Below, piece after piece: positions 8,035 through 15,145 of a stretch of DNA of 20,028 nucleotides (positions are counted from its first letter, which is position 1; each line of letters opens with the position of its first letter). The DNA is taken from assembly GCA_020629595.1 (NCBI GenBank), contig JAHDDA010000011.1, positions 1 to 20,028 on the forward strand, written 5' to 3'. A model generated the notes under the pieces. The model was not told the DNA's origin. It saw nothing but the letters and a program-made list of their open reading frames with translations, and did no database searches. This DNA is from Chitinophagales bacterium. Its GTDB lineage: Bacteria > Bacteroidota > Bacteroidia > Chitinophagales > UBA2359. Position numbers and translations under genes: made by a program.

Positions 8035-9576
8035 TTAATGCTTAAAATGGCGAACACCCGTTGTTACCATTGCCATTCCACGTTCATTACAAGCATCAAT
8101 ACTTAATTTATCGTTTTTAGAACCTGCTGGCTGAATTACAGCTACAATACCTGCTTCGTGTGCCGTTTCTACACAATCTGGAAAAGGGAAAAACGCATCG
8201 GAAGCCATAACTGCTCCGTTCAAATTAAAACCTAAGCGATTGGCTTTATCTATTGCTTGTTTTAAAGCATCGATACGAGAAGTTTGCCCACAACCCATAC
8301 CTAATAATTGCTTGCCTTTTGCTAAAACAATTGTATTTGATTTTAGATGTTTGGCAGCAATATTGGCAAATAATAAATCGTTAACTTGCTCTGTTGTTGG
8401 TGCTTTTTCGGTTACACAAGTTAAATCATCGGCAACTTGCGTATTTTCATCTTTATCTTGTTCTAAAATGCCATTTAAAACGGTTTTTACCAATTTTTTA
8501 GGCATTTCAACAGGCTTTTGCTTTAAAATTACTCGGTTCTTTTTTCCTTTCAATAAATCTAAAGCCGCAGCTTCATAATCAGGGGCAATAACCACTTCGC
8601 AAAATAACTTATGAATTTCTTGGGCAGTAGCTAAATCAATGGTTTTATTGGTGCATAAAATACCACCAAATGCCGAAATAGGATCGCCCGCTAATGCCAT
8701 TTTGTAGGCTTCGGTAAGGTTTTCATTTACTGCCAAACCACAAGAATTAGTGTGTTTTAAAATGGCAAAACAAGTTTCTTTAAACTCGCCAACCAACTGA
8801 ACTGCTCCATCAATATCAACTAAATTATTGTAAGAAAGTGCCTTGCCGTTTAGTTGTTCAAACATAGCTTCTAAATTGCCATAAAAAGTACCTGATTGGT
8901 GTGGGTTTTCACCGTAACGCAAAGTTTTTCCTGCATTAAAACTGCTTAACTTTAAAAAGTTTTGTGCTGGTTCATCATCGTTTTTTTCAACTTTTGTACT
9001 AAACCAGTTAAAAATTGCCGAATCGTAATGCGAAGAAGTATGGAAAGCTTCAAGAGCAAACTTTTTGCGTTGTTCAAGACTTGTACTTCCGTTTTGATCC
9101 ATTAAAATTTCTAATAAAGGCATATATTGTAACTGGTGCGAAACAATAATGGTTTCTTTATAATTTTTGGCTGCTGCTCTAATTAAAGCAATTCCTCCAA
9201 TGTCAATTTTTTCAATTATTGCCGCTTCTTCATTTGTTTTAGCAACTGTATCTTCAAACGGATATAAGTCAACAATTACCAAATCAATTACAGGAATTTC
9301 GTATTCAGCTACTTCAGCCAAATCAGCTTCATTATCTCTACGAGCCAAAATACCACCAAATACTTTGGGGTGTAAGGTTTTCACTCGTCCGCCCAAAATT
9401 GACGGATAAGCTGTAATTGTTTCTACGGGAACAACATCAACACCTAAACTTTCAATGTGTTTTTGTGTTCCACCAGTTGAATAAATAGTAACATTTAACC
9501 TATTTAATAAGGCTACTAATGGTTCTAAATTTTGTTTGTTATAAACCGAAATTAAGGCTGATTGAATGCGTTTCAT
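8035..9576 (-). CDS. purH: Bifunctional AICAR formyltransferase / IMP cyclohydrolase
   Basis: PurH catalyses the last two steps of de novo IMP synthesis in the cytosol. It formylates AICAR with 10-formyl-tetrahydrofolate, then closes the ring to IMP. The 513-residue protein has the usual length and both domains. The N-terminal MGS-like cyclohydrolase domain (about 1-145) contains STGGT (33-37), the GGRVKTLHPK segment (62-71) and DLYPF. The transformylase domain has RYGENPHQ (220-227), YNNLVDIDGA (249-258) and the catalytic Lys274-His275 in KHTNSCG, where Ser replaces the Pro of the common KHxNPCG form. It ends in the typical TGVRHFKH. The start ATG 9576 fits the family N-terminus MKRIQSALISV. 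A TAATTTTG -7 box lies 24-31 nt upstream. The TRIC channel gene follows 14 nt after the stop. Confidence 0.97.
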   Translation of the reverse strand: MKRIQSALISVYNKQNLEPLVALLNRLNVTIYSTGGTQKHIESLGVDVVPVETITAYPSILGGRVKTLHPKVFGGILARRDNEADLAEVAEYEIPVIDLVIVDLYPFEDTVAKTNEEAAIIEKIDIGGIALIRAAAKNYKETIIVSHQLQYMPLLEILMDQNGSTSLEQRKKFALEAFHTSSHYDSAIFNWFSTKVEKNDDEPAQNFLKLSSFNAGKTLRYGENPHQSGTFYGNLEAMFEQLNGKALSYNNLVDIDGAVQLVGEFKETCFAILKHTNSCGLAVNENLTEAYKMALAGDPISAFGGILCTNKTIDLATAQEIHKLFCEVVIAPDYEAAALDLLKGKKNRVILKQKPVEMPKKLVKTVLNGILEQDKDENTQVADDLTCVTEKAPTTEQVNDLLFANIAAKHLKSNTIVLAKGKQLLGMGCGQTSRIDALKQAIDKANRLGFNLNGAVMASDAFFPFPDCVETAHEAGIVAVIQPAGSKNDKLSIDACNERGMAMVTTGVRHFKH

Positions 9577-9599
9577 TGTATTTTTTTAAAAAGAAGGTG

Positions 9600-9607
9600 C
9601 AAAATTA
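9600..9607 (-). promoter_or_regulatory. Candidate -7 box of the purH promoter
   Basis: On the minus strand this reads TAATTTTG, an exact TAnnTTTG -7 element, 24-31 nt upstream of the purH ATG. This would give a 5' leader of about 15-20 nt. A clear -33 TTG at 19-21 nt spacing is not visible. Confidence 0.45.
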
Positions 9608-9645
9608 AGGTTTTGTGCTACGCTTTTATTCTTTAATTTATAGTG

Positions 9646-9669
9646 ATGTGGAAAAGTATGTGGAAAAGT
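9646..9669. repeat. Perfect 12-bp tandem duplication
   Basis: ATGTGGAAAAGT occurs twice back to back (9646-9657 and 9658-9669) in the 118-nt region between the divergent purH gene and the small membrane-protein gene. It may be a chance slippage duplication or a direct-repeat binding site. Nothing else in the window matches it. Confidence 0.6.
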
Positions 9670-9694
9670 GAATTTTATGTAAAATTTTGAAGAG

Positions 9695-10060
9695 ATGCTT
9701 TTAAAAATTGTATATATAGCCAATATTTTAGTTGCAGGATGGATTAGTATATCTTGCTTGTTCTTTCCTAAAACTGCCTTGCTTACAGTATTTGAAAATA
9801 GTGTGGCTTATTCAGAAACTATACGTTTGGTAGGAGCATTATGGTTTGCCATTTTTATTTTATCAATTTTAGGTTTGTTTTTTCCTAAACCAATGAGTTT
9901 AGTGTTATTGTTTCAATTAATTTACAAATCGAGTTGGTTACTTTTTGTAGCTTTACCTGCGTTTATAAACAATCAAGTTTTCCCAAAATCAATGTCAGTA
10001 TTTTTTGTAATCTGGGTGGTGGTTTTACCTTTTGCTATTCCTTGGAAAGATTTTTTTTGA
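9695..10060 (+). CDS. Small four-helix membrane protein of unknown function
   Basis: This 121-residue hydrophobic protein has about four predicted transmembrane helices (roughly residues 4-24, 42-62, 68-90 and 100-117). I do not recognise specific catalytic or binding motifs. The layout, with a short N-terminal helix, FPKTALLTVF and then helices separated by FFPKP, resembles small uncharacterised membrane proteins common in Bacteroidetes. The start ATG 9695 is supported by an in-frame stop at 9680. The gene is transcribed divergently from purH and ends 16 nt before the convergent beta-barrel gene. Intact reading frame, hydrophobic pattern and clean gene boundaries support a real gene; no function is assigned. 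Confidence 0.75.
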   Translation: MLLKIVYIANILVAGWISISCLFFPKTALLTVFENSVAYSETIRLVGALWFAIFILSILGLFFPKPMSLVLLFQLIYKSSWLLFVALPAFINNQVFPKSMSVFFVIWVVVLPFAIPWKDFF

Positions 10061-10076
10061 AACAATAAGGTTTAAC

Positions 10077-10817
10077 TTACTCCCAATAGTTGCCAAAAAT
10101 ATTATAAGCTACATAAGAACTGGCAAAAACATTTTTTAGTTCATCTGTATAATTTTCGGTTGGAGAATTAAATTTATTCATACCAACAACAAGTGTAGCA
10201 CCTACTTGCATTTTTCTACTTAATTTATAACTCAATCCTAAACCAACTCTAAAATCAATGGCATTTTCATTCAAAACCAAATGATCCGATAATTGCTCTA
10301 AGTCTGCTTCAATCCCTGTTGTAATTAAAGTAGGTTGTACTGTTCCTTCAACATTACCATTTAGCAAATAAGCAAAACGAGGTCCTAATTGCATTGCCAA
10401 TCTGTTGCCAAAGCTTAAAACAAATTCTAAAGGCAACTCTATATAGTGAATGTCTATATCTCCTTCTGTTACAGTAAATACATCAGTATAAATAGGAAAA
10501 CCATCTACCTTAGCTGGGTAAGCAAGCAATTCTCTTTCAGAATAAAACGAAGCACCTGTATAACTATATTTCAAAGAAGGTCTTAAATCTATATCACCTA
10601 TAATATGTAAGTACGTATAAACTCCTGCGTTTAAACCAATTCCTGGTGTTCCCGTATCTCCATCTTGAAACTCAGTTCCATAAAAAGCACCAGCATTTAT
10701 GCCACCTTCAACACCCAATTTTATGCGTTTATTTTTTAATTTTCCACTTGCAATATCTTGCGCATTTGAAAAAACTAAACAAAACATTGAGAGCAATAAA
10801 GTGTAAATTATTTTCAT
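10077..10817 (-). CDS. Outer-membrane beta-barrel protein (porin-like, PorT/OMP_b-brl family)
   Basis: This 246-residue secreted protein has a signal peptide (MKIIYTLLLSMFCLVFSNA, cleaved before Gln20). The mature part shows alternating hydrophobic/polar strands typical of the small eight-stranded outer-membrane beta-barrels of Bacteroidetes: GVEGGINAG, LRPSLKYSYTGASF, HYIELPLEFVLSFGNRLAMQLGPRFAYLLNG, FRVGLGLSYKLSRKMQVGATLVVGM. The IELPL and LGPRFAYLLNG segments are characteristic of this family. The C-terminus ends in Trp-Glu. Such proteins are usually annotated as porin family or PorT-like; a true PorT role in type IX secretion cannot be concluded from this. It lies downstream of a T9SS cargo gene on the same strand, but a hairpin in the 109-nt gap suggests separate transcription. 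Confidence 0.82.
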   Translation of the reverse strand: MKIIYTLLLSMFCLVFSNAQDIASGKLKNKRIKLGVEGGINAGAFYGTEFQDGDTGTPGIGLNAGVYTYLHIIGDIDLRPSLKYSYTGASFYSERELLAYPAKVDGFPIYTDVFTVTEGDIDIHYIELPLEFVLSFGNRLAMQLGPRFAYLLNGNVEGTVQPTLITTGIEADLEQLSDHLVLNENAIDFRVGLGLSYKLSRKMQVGATLVVGMNKFNSPTENYTDELKNVFASSYVAYNIFGNYWE

Positions 10818-10852
10818 AGTACGTGCTTTTAACTTTTTGAAGTTTTATAATC

Positions 10853-10883
10853 AAAATAACCAGATTGTAAGTTCTGTTATTTT
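10853..10883 (-). terminator. Hairpin terminator candidate after the 322-residue T9SS protein gene
   Basis: An inverted repeat of 11 bp, AAAATAAC(C)AGA against TCTGTTATTTT, with one bulged base and an 8-nt loop. It lies 44 nt downstream of the minus-strand gene that ends at 10927. The stem is A+T-rich, and its T-tract falls within the stem, so termination strength is uncertain. Confidence 0.45.
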
Positions 10884-10926
10884 ATGGAAAATTCGGCTTA
10901 GATAAATGGGTTTAAAGCCACACAAT

Positions 10927-11895
10927 TTAATGCTTTACCAAAAACTGACCACCAGCCACTGTTTTTCCTTGTTCGTTTATGGTATAAAAATAATTCCCTT
11001 CCGAAAAACAACTTGTATCAATTGTATTATTAACAATTGAAATATTAGTTTTTGTAATTAACTTTCCTTCTGTATTAAAAATTGATAGTTCAAAGTTTTT
11101 GTTTTCCTCAAATTTAAAGGTGATAAAATTACTAGTTGGGTTTGGAAATACATTTATTTCATACAGCGGAACAACAGGTGTTGAAATTCCTACATTGTAA
11201 TCGAAACTAAAATTATCGACAATCAACGTTGAGCCAATACCAGCATAATACAAAGGCGGTGCAGCTAGTTTACTTGCCGCAAAAACCGTAAACATTGAAT
11301 CTGGTATTTCGGTAGAAAAGTACTCGAAAGGAATTTCTAAATATTGAAAATCAGAAAAAGTATCTTCAGTTGAGTAGTACGCCACAGCCAAAGTATCTCG
11401 TTTATTGTTTGAAAACTTAGTTAGGTAAGTATAAATTTCGCAAGCGTCTTTTATGATTGTTCCTTCATCTTCTATATCAACAGGTTCGTATATAAAATAA
11501 CCCGTTAGCGTTTCGGGTTGTGCCGTAAAAGGCATTCCAGGTGCGTAAGACTTAAATTGGTCGGCAAAATTTAGATTAAACTCGCCAACACCACACAAAG
11601 CCCCCACAGGTAAACCACCACCAAAACCTGTTAAATAACCCGAAACTAGTTTTAAAGCACTATTGCCTTCTTGTACTCTTTCGGTTTCTCTAGTAACAAA
11701 AGGTCCTGTTTCAGAATTAATAGTTGAAACTAAATTATTAGTTGCCCAGTAATCACTTGGTTCTTCATACAAAAAATTGCCATTTACATCAAAAAAATCT
11801 TCCCAATTTTCAAAACTACTATTTTCTAAGTCCTGAGCTATACTAAATTGAAAAATACAAACCAATAAAATTATGAACGAGTAAAGTTTTTTCAT
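10927..11895 (-). CDS. Secreted protein with T9SS type A C-terminal sorting domain, PCMD-like N-terminal region
   Basis: This 322-residue exported protein has a signal peptide (residues 1-20, ending SIA before Gln). The mature N-terminus begins with LENSSFENWEDF and continues with PSDYWATNN and GNSALKLVSGY. This pattern resembles the jelly-roll carbohydrate-associated (PCMD-like) domains of many Bacteroidetes secreted proteins; that assignment is tentative. The body ends near LIVDNFSFDY. After a short linker, the last 75 residues form a type A CTD: INVFPNPTSNFITF, LSIFNTEGKLI, then FSEGNYFYTINEQGKTVAGGQFLVKH. The CTD would direct export through the type IX system to the surface or medium. The ATG at 11895 gives the signal peptide directly. 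It is divergent from the DUF177 gene across 174 nt, and no partner gene suggests a substrate. Confidence 0.85.
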   Translation of the reverse strand: MKKLYSFIILLVCIFQFSIAQDLENSSFENWEDFFDVNGNFLYEEPSDYWATNNLVSTINSETGPFVTRETERVQEGNSALKLVSGYLTGFGGGLPVGALCGVGEFNLNFADQFKSYAPGMPFTAQPETLTGYFIYEPVDIEDEGTIIKDACEIYTYLTKFSNNKRDTLAVAYYSTEDTFSDFQYLEIPFEYFSTEIPDSMFTVFAASKLAAPPLYYAGIGSTLIVDNFSFDYNVGISTPVVPLYEINVFPNPTSNFITFKFEENKNFELSIFNTEGKLITKTNISIVNNTIDTSCFSEGNYFYTINEQGKTVAGGQFLVKH

Positions 11896-11913
11896 CGAAT
11901 AGAATGTTTAATT

Positions 11914-11974
11914 ATCGGCTAAAATATTAAAATTTGATAAAAGTCAATTTGAAATTACAAAATAAAAAGCCGAT
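11914..11974. repeat. Spaced 7-bp inverted repeat in a divergent promoter region
   Basis: ATCGGCT at 11914-11920 and its exact reverse complement AGCCGAT at 11968-11974 flank 47 nt of nearly pure A+T between two divergent genes. These are the only GC-rich words in that stretch. It could be a paired operator site or a long-loop hairpin, or it may be chance. Confidence 0.35.
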
Positions 11975-12021
11975 TTAACGTAAAAAGAAGAATATGTATA
12001 GCCAATAAAACAAAAAAGCTA

Positions 12022-12029
12022 TATTTTTG
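12022..12029 (+). promoter_or_regulatory. Candidate -7 box upstream of DUF177-rpmF
   Basis: TATTTTTG matches the Bacteroidetes -7 consensus TAnnTTTG and lies 41-48 nt upstream of the TTG start of the DUF177 gene, giving a leader of about 35 nt. No obvious -33 TTG is present at standard spacing. Confidence 0.45.
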
Positions 12030-12069
12030 CACTCCATTTGAAGAATCGTTCTTTGATTATTATAACATT

Positions 12070-12648
12070 TTGAATAAGTTAGAAAAATATGATATCCCTT
12101 TTGTGGGGCTTAAGTTAGGGCTTCACATATTTAGTTACAATGTAAACTCTGATTTACTTTCTGAAATTGAAGAATCGCCAATTAATGAATGTGATGTTGA
12201 GGTACAATTAGAGTTTCTAAAAAGAGAAAATGTATTTGAATTAGGCTTTAACTTTTCTGGTAATATAACAACCGAATGTGATAGATGCAATGATGTTTTG
12301 TTATTACCAATTGAAGACAGATTTAAAATTTTAGTAAAATTTAAACCACTAAGAGCCTTTCAAAACCTAAATGACGATCCTGATATAATGTATATAGATA
12401 GGAACGAAACTCATTTAAACGTAGCTGAACTTATTTACGAATTTTTAATTTTGAGTATGCCAATGTATAAAGTGCATACAACAAACGAAGATGGAACATC
12501 GAATTGTAACCCTGCTATAATGGAATGGTTGCAAACCGATAATGAACTATTAGAAGATGAGGCAAGCGATGACTTACCCTTAGAAAACGAAGAAGAAATA
12601 AACGATCCTCGTTGGGAAGCACTTCGAAAGCTGAAAGAAAAGAAATAA
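12070..12648 (+). CDS. DUF177 / YceD family protein (23S rRNA accumulation)
   Basis: This 192-residue protein belongs to the DUF177/YceD family, genetically linked to L32 in most bacteria and needed for 23S rRNA accumulation in E. coli and plants. The typical Bacteroidetes N-terminus KLEKYDIPFVGLKLGLHIFSY is present. The family Cys pair lies in CDRC (Cys70 and Cys73), within the ITTECDRCNDVLLLPIEDRF segment, followed by a conserved LNVAELIYEFLILSMPM helix and an acidic tail ending in DDPR-like sequence (INDPRWEALRKL). The start is TTG 12070; no in-frame ATG or GTG lies between it and the -7 box, and this start restores the family N-terminus. It is followed 28 nt later by rpmF, so the pair is an operon, as expected for coupling to large-subunit assembly. 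Confidence 0.9.
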   Translation: MNKLEKYDIPFVGLKLGLHIFSYNVNSDLLSEIEESPINECDVEVQLEFLKRENVFELGFNFSGNITTECDRCNDVLLLPIEDRFKILVKFKPLRAFQNLNDDPDIMYIDRNETHLNVAELIYEFLILSMPMYKVHTTNEDGTSNCNPAIMEWLQTDNELLEDEASDDLPLENEEEINDPRWEALRKLKEKK

Positions 12649-12676
12649 ATTTTTTAACCAATAAATATTTTTTACA

Positions 12677-12877
12677 ATGGCACATCCAAAACGTAAAATA
12701 TCGAAAACACGCCGTGATAAACGCCGTACACATTACAAAGCAACTGCACCACAAGTTTCAATTTGCCAACAAACTGGTGAGGCACACTTACGCCACAGAG
12801 CATACTTAGATGCCGAAGGAAACCTTTACTACAATGGTAGAGTTGCCATTGCAGCACCAGAAGAAACCGAAGAGTAA
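12677..12877 (+). CDS. rpmF: 50S ribosomal protein L32
   Basis: This is ribosomal protein L32 (bL32) of the large subunit, 66 residues. The basic N-terminus [19 protein letters not shown] is the family signature, followed by the rRNA-binding centre and the [11 protein letters not shown] segment. Only one cysteine (Cys30) remains of the four-cysteine zinc ribbon seen in other bacteria, so this is a zinc-independent form, which is usual in Bacteroidetes. The start ATG 12677 is unambiguous. It lies directly downstream of the DUF177 gene and is followed by a rho-independent terminator at 12930-12971. Confidence 0.97.
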   Translation: MAHPKRKISKTRRDKRRTHYKATAPQVSICQQTGEAHLRHRAYLDAEGNLYYNGRVAIAAPEETEE

Positions 12878-12929
12878 ATTTTTACTTTTCAATACTAAAC
12901 GAATTAAAAAATTTCGTATAAAAAATAAT

Positions 12930-12971
12930 GTTCGGGTACTAACTTTCTGGTATCCGAACTTTCTTATTTTT
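12930..12971 (+). terminator. Rho-independent terminator after rpmF
   Basis: The stem GTTCGGGTAC (12930-12939) pairs with GTATCCGAAC (12950-12959) with one G-T wobble, a 10-nt loop and the U-rich tail TTTCTTATTTTT. It lies 53 nt after the rpmF stop and ends the DUF177-rpmF transcript. Confidence 0.85.
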
Positions 12972-12996
12972 GGGATTTAAGTACCTGAACAAAATT

Positions 12997-13123
12997 ATTC
13001 GACACATTTTATGAATGCCTATTTTTCCATTCTGTTGCGTTAAAAATTATCTCCGTAGCGGTGCTATGCAGAGAATTTTTGCCTTACATAATAAAAAAAT
13101 AGCTTGATTCAAAAATGACGAAT
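12997..13123. repeat. 127-bp imperfect palindromic element (MITE/REP-like)
   Basis: The two halves are inverted copies over their full length, centred at 13060-13061 with a 3-nt loop. The inner arms are 18 bp: AAAAATTATCTCCGTAGC (13042-13059) against GCTATGCAGAGAATTTTT (13063-13080), with two mismatches and one wobble. The outer arms also match with small gaps, sharing ATTTT..GAAT, ATTTTT..ATT and G..G words, out to terminal ATTCG (12997-13001) and CGAAT (13119-13123). It has no coding capacity. The GC-rich core in an A+T-rich spacer and the matching ends suggest a dispersed mobile or REP-like repeat, but only one copy is visible here. Confidence 0.7.
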
Positions 13124-13202
13124 AAATATGACTATGTACTTAAGAAAGCTGATTTTTTCAGATTTTTTATAATCTCATTTCTAACTTCGTAAAATAAAAA
13201 CA

Positions 13203-14186
13203 ATGTCTAAAATTGGAGCAGCCATAACAGGAGTCTCAGCATTTCTTCCTGAAAAAATACTTTCTAATGCAGATTTAGAAAAAATGGTTGACACCAATAA
13301 CGAGTGGATTATTACCCGAACAGGCATTAAAGAACGAAGAATTTTAGCAAAAGGCTTGGGTACTTCAGATATGGCGGTTCCTGCTATTAAAAATTTGCTT
13401 GAAAAAACAAACACCAAAGCCGAAGAAATTGACCTCATAATTTGTGCAACCGTAACGCCCGATATGCGTTTTCCAGCAACAGCCAATTTAATAGCCGATA
13501 AAATAGGCGTAGCCTGCCCAGGCTTTGATATAGCAGCGGCTTGTTCGGGGTTTTTATATGCCTTAACCACAGGAGCAAAATTCATTGAAGCTGGTACTTA
13601 CAAAAAAGTAATTGTGGTTGGTGCTGATACAATGTCTTCTATAATTGATTACCAAGATAGAAATACTTGTGTACTTTTTGGAGATGGTGCTGGTGTGGTA
13701 CTTTTAGAACCTAATGAAGAAGGATTAGGGATTCAAGATTCAATTCTAAAAGCCGATGGTTCGGGTGCACCACACCTACACATGAAAGCAGGTGGTTCAT
13801 TAAAGCCTGCCTCACACAAAACAGTAGAAGCACGAGAACACTACGCCTACCAAGACGGCAAAGCAGTATTTAAAGTAGCCGTAAAAAGTATGGCTGGTGT
13901 TGCACACGAAATTATGGAACGCAATAATTTAACAGCCGATGATGTGCGTTTTTTAGTGCCACACCAAGCAAATAAACGCATAATTGATGCAACTGCCAAC
14001 CGTATGGGTGTTGGTACTGAAAAAGTAATGCTAAACATAGAACGATACGGAAACACTACGGCAGGAACAATTCCCATTTGCCTGTGGGAATGGGAAAAAC
14101 AACTTAAAAAAGGTGATAACCTAATTTTAGCCGCTTTTGGTGGTGGTTATACGTGGGGTTCGGTGTATTTAAAATGGGCGTATTAA
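13203..14186 (+). CDS. fabH: 3-oxoacyl-ACP synthase III (KAS III)
   Basis: FabH condenses an acyl-CoA primer with malonyl-ACP to start type II fatty acid synthesis in the cytosol. The 327-residue protein has the usual length and the complete catalytic triad: Cys114 in [11 protein letters not shown], His254 in VPHQANKRI and Asn284 in YGNTTAGT. Other landmarks are [14 protein letters not shown] (33-46), GDGAGVVLL and the C-terminal [13 protein letters not shown]. In Bacteroidetes this enzyme usually also uses branched primers, but primer choice cannot be read from the sequence. The start ATG 13203 fits the family N-terminus. It lies downstream of the palindromic element and 73 nt upstream of efp. 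The usual accB/accC genes do not follow. Confidence 0.96.
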   Translation: MSKIGAAITGVSAFLPEKILSNADLEKMVDTNNEWIITRTGIKERRILAKGLGTSDMAVPAIKNLLEKTNTKAEEIDLIICATVTPDMRFPATANLIADKIGVACPGFDIAAACSGFLYALTTGAKFIEAGTYKKVIVVGADTMSSIIDYQDRNTCVLFGDGAGVVLLEPNEEGLGIQDSILKADGSGAPHLHMKAGGSLKPASHKTVEAREHYAYQDGKAVFKVAVKSMAGVAHEIMERNNLTADDVRFLVPHQANKRIIDATANRMGVGTEKVMLNIERYGNTTAGTIPICLWEWEKQLKKGDNLILAAFGGGYTWGSVYLKWAY

Positions 14187-14259
14187 AAATATCATTTAAT
14201 TAATACTAAATTTCAATTAAAAATTAACAATATAAAACTTAAATAAAATAATTAAAAAA

Positions 14260-14829
14260 ATGGCAAACACTTCTGATATCAAGAATGGATTTTGTATGCA
14301 AATTGGCAGCGATGTATGGCAAGTTGTAGAATTTCAGCACGTAAAACCTGGGAAAGGAGCTGCTTTTGTACGTACAAAAATTAAAAGTTTAACTAGTGGA
14401 AAAGTAGTTGATAAGACAATTCCGGCAGGACATAAAATAGAAGCAGTACGTGTTGAACGCCGTAAGTTTCAGTTTTTATATAAAGACGATATGGGCTTTA
14501 ATATGATGAATAATGAAACCTACGAACAAGTTACAATGGATGAAAAATTTATTGATAACAATGACCTTATGAAAGAAGGTGAAACAGTTGAGGTTTTATA
14601 CCACGCCGAAAAAGATTTACCTTTAGTGGCTGAATTACCAAATTCGGTAAATTTAGAAGTTACCTATACCGAACCAGGCGTAAAAGGCGATACCGCTACT
14701 AATGCAACTAAGCCTGCAACTTTAGAAACAGGAGCAAAAATTAATGTTCCCTTGTTTATAAACCAAGGCGAAATAATAAGAGTAGATACAAAAACACGTG
14801 CTTATATGGAACGTGTGAAGAATAAGTAA
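14260..14829 (+). CDS. efp: Elongation factor P
   Basis: EF-P binds the ribosome and relieves stalling at polyproline stretches. The 189-residue protein has the three expected beta-barrel domains: the N-terminal KOW-like domain with FQHVKPGKGAAFVRTK, a central OB domain (about 66-130) with TYEQVTM, and a C-terminal OB domain ending in VDTKTRAYMERVK. The tip loop carries Lys32 in PGKG, equivalent to E. coli Lys34, so this is a lysine-type rather than an arginine-type EF-P. The modifying enzymes (EpmA/EpmB or others) are not in this window. It follows fabH by 73 nt on the same strand and has a strong terminator 28 nt after its stop. Confidence 0.97.
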   Translation: MANTSDIKNGFCMQIGSDVWQVVEFQHVKPGKGAAFVRTKIKSLTSGKVVDKTIPAGHKIEAVRVERRKFQFLYKDDMGFNMMNNETYEQVTMDEKFIDNNDLMKEGETVEVLYHAEKDLPLVAELPNSVNLEVTYTEPGVKGDTATNATKPATLETGAKINVPLFINQGEIIRVDTKTRAYMERVKNK

Positions 14830-14856
14830 TAATTCTTGTAAGAATAGTTTAATAAT

Positions 14857-14892
14857 AAAAGACTGCTTTTCTTTGGGAAAGTGGTCTTTTTT
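14857..14892 (+). terminator. Rho-independent terminator after efp
   Basis: AAAAGACTGCTTTTC pairs imperfectly with GAAAGTGGTCTTTT around a short TTTGG loop and runs into a T6 tract (14887-14892). It lies 28 nt after the efp stop. Confidence 0.8.
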
Positions 14893-14965
14893 ATTTGCAA
14901 TACTTTTATGAAACTAATTTCTAAAAAACAAAGTTTAATATATAAATACATCAAAATATAGATAA

Positions 14966-15124
14966 ATGAAATTTGGAACATCAGATATAATTAGCATTAT
15001 TGTAATATTAGTAATTTTGTGGGTAGGTTGGTTTATAGTAAAAAAACTATTTTTTGTAGGCTTATTTGCCATTGCCTTGTATCTTGGCTATAAAATGTTG
15101 GCTGGCAGTGGCGAAGCCGACTAA
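14966..15124 (+). CDS. 52-residue membrane peptide of unknown function
   Basis: ATG 14966 opens a 52-codon frame ending at TAA 15122-15124. The product begins MKFGTSDIIS, has a hydrophobic helix (about 8-25: SDIISIIVILVILWVGWF), a short basic turn (VKK), and a second hydrophobic segment (28-45), then ends in AGSGEAD. A two-helix hairpin membrane peptide is predicted. The frame uses codons like its neighbours and ends 21 nt before the ATG of the next gene, so the two may be co-transcribed. It follows the efp terminator. I do not recognise a family; the helical pattern and clean spacing are the only support. Confidence 0.6.
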   Translation: MKFGTSDIISIIVILVILWVGWFIVKKLFFVGLFAIALYLGYKMLAGSGEAD

Positions 15125-15145
15125 TTTTATAACCAAAATAATTAA

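Larger units (their letters stand above)
12878..13202. other. Intergenic region rpmF-fabH containing a terminator and a palindromic element
   Basis: This 325-nt spacer separates rpmF from fabH. It contains the rpmF terminator (12930-12971), a 127-bp palindromic element (12997-13123), and about 80 nt of A+T-rich sequence before fabH that probably includes the fabH promoter (a near-consensus TAACTTCG at about 13184-13191). There is no coding region; plsX, often found between rpmF and fabH in other bacteria, is absent. Confidence 0.6.

Noticed and set aside
8240..8578. 112-codon open frame antisense to purH
   Set aside because: It is the mirror of well-conserved purH coding sequence, has no start context of its own, and its translation shows no family pattern.
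10077..11895. Two-gene operon or type IX secretion machinery locus (PorT-like barrel plus cargo)
   Set aside because: A hairpin lies in the 109-nt gap, and the barrel matches the broad porin-like family, not specifically PorT; no other secretion component is nearby.
12515..12857. Several overlapping frames on both strands over DUF177 and rpmF
   Set aside because: They are shadows of the two conserved genes; the basic composition of L32 creates long open frames in other phases.
13181..13585. 134-codon open frame antisense to fabH
   Set aside because: It fully overlaps a clear fabH gene on the other strand and has no recognisable protein features.
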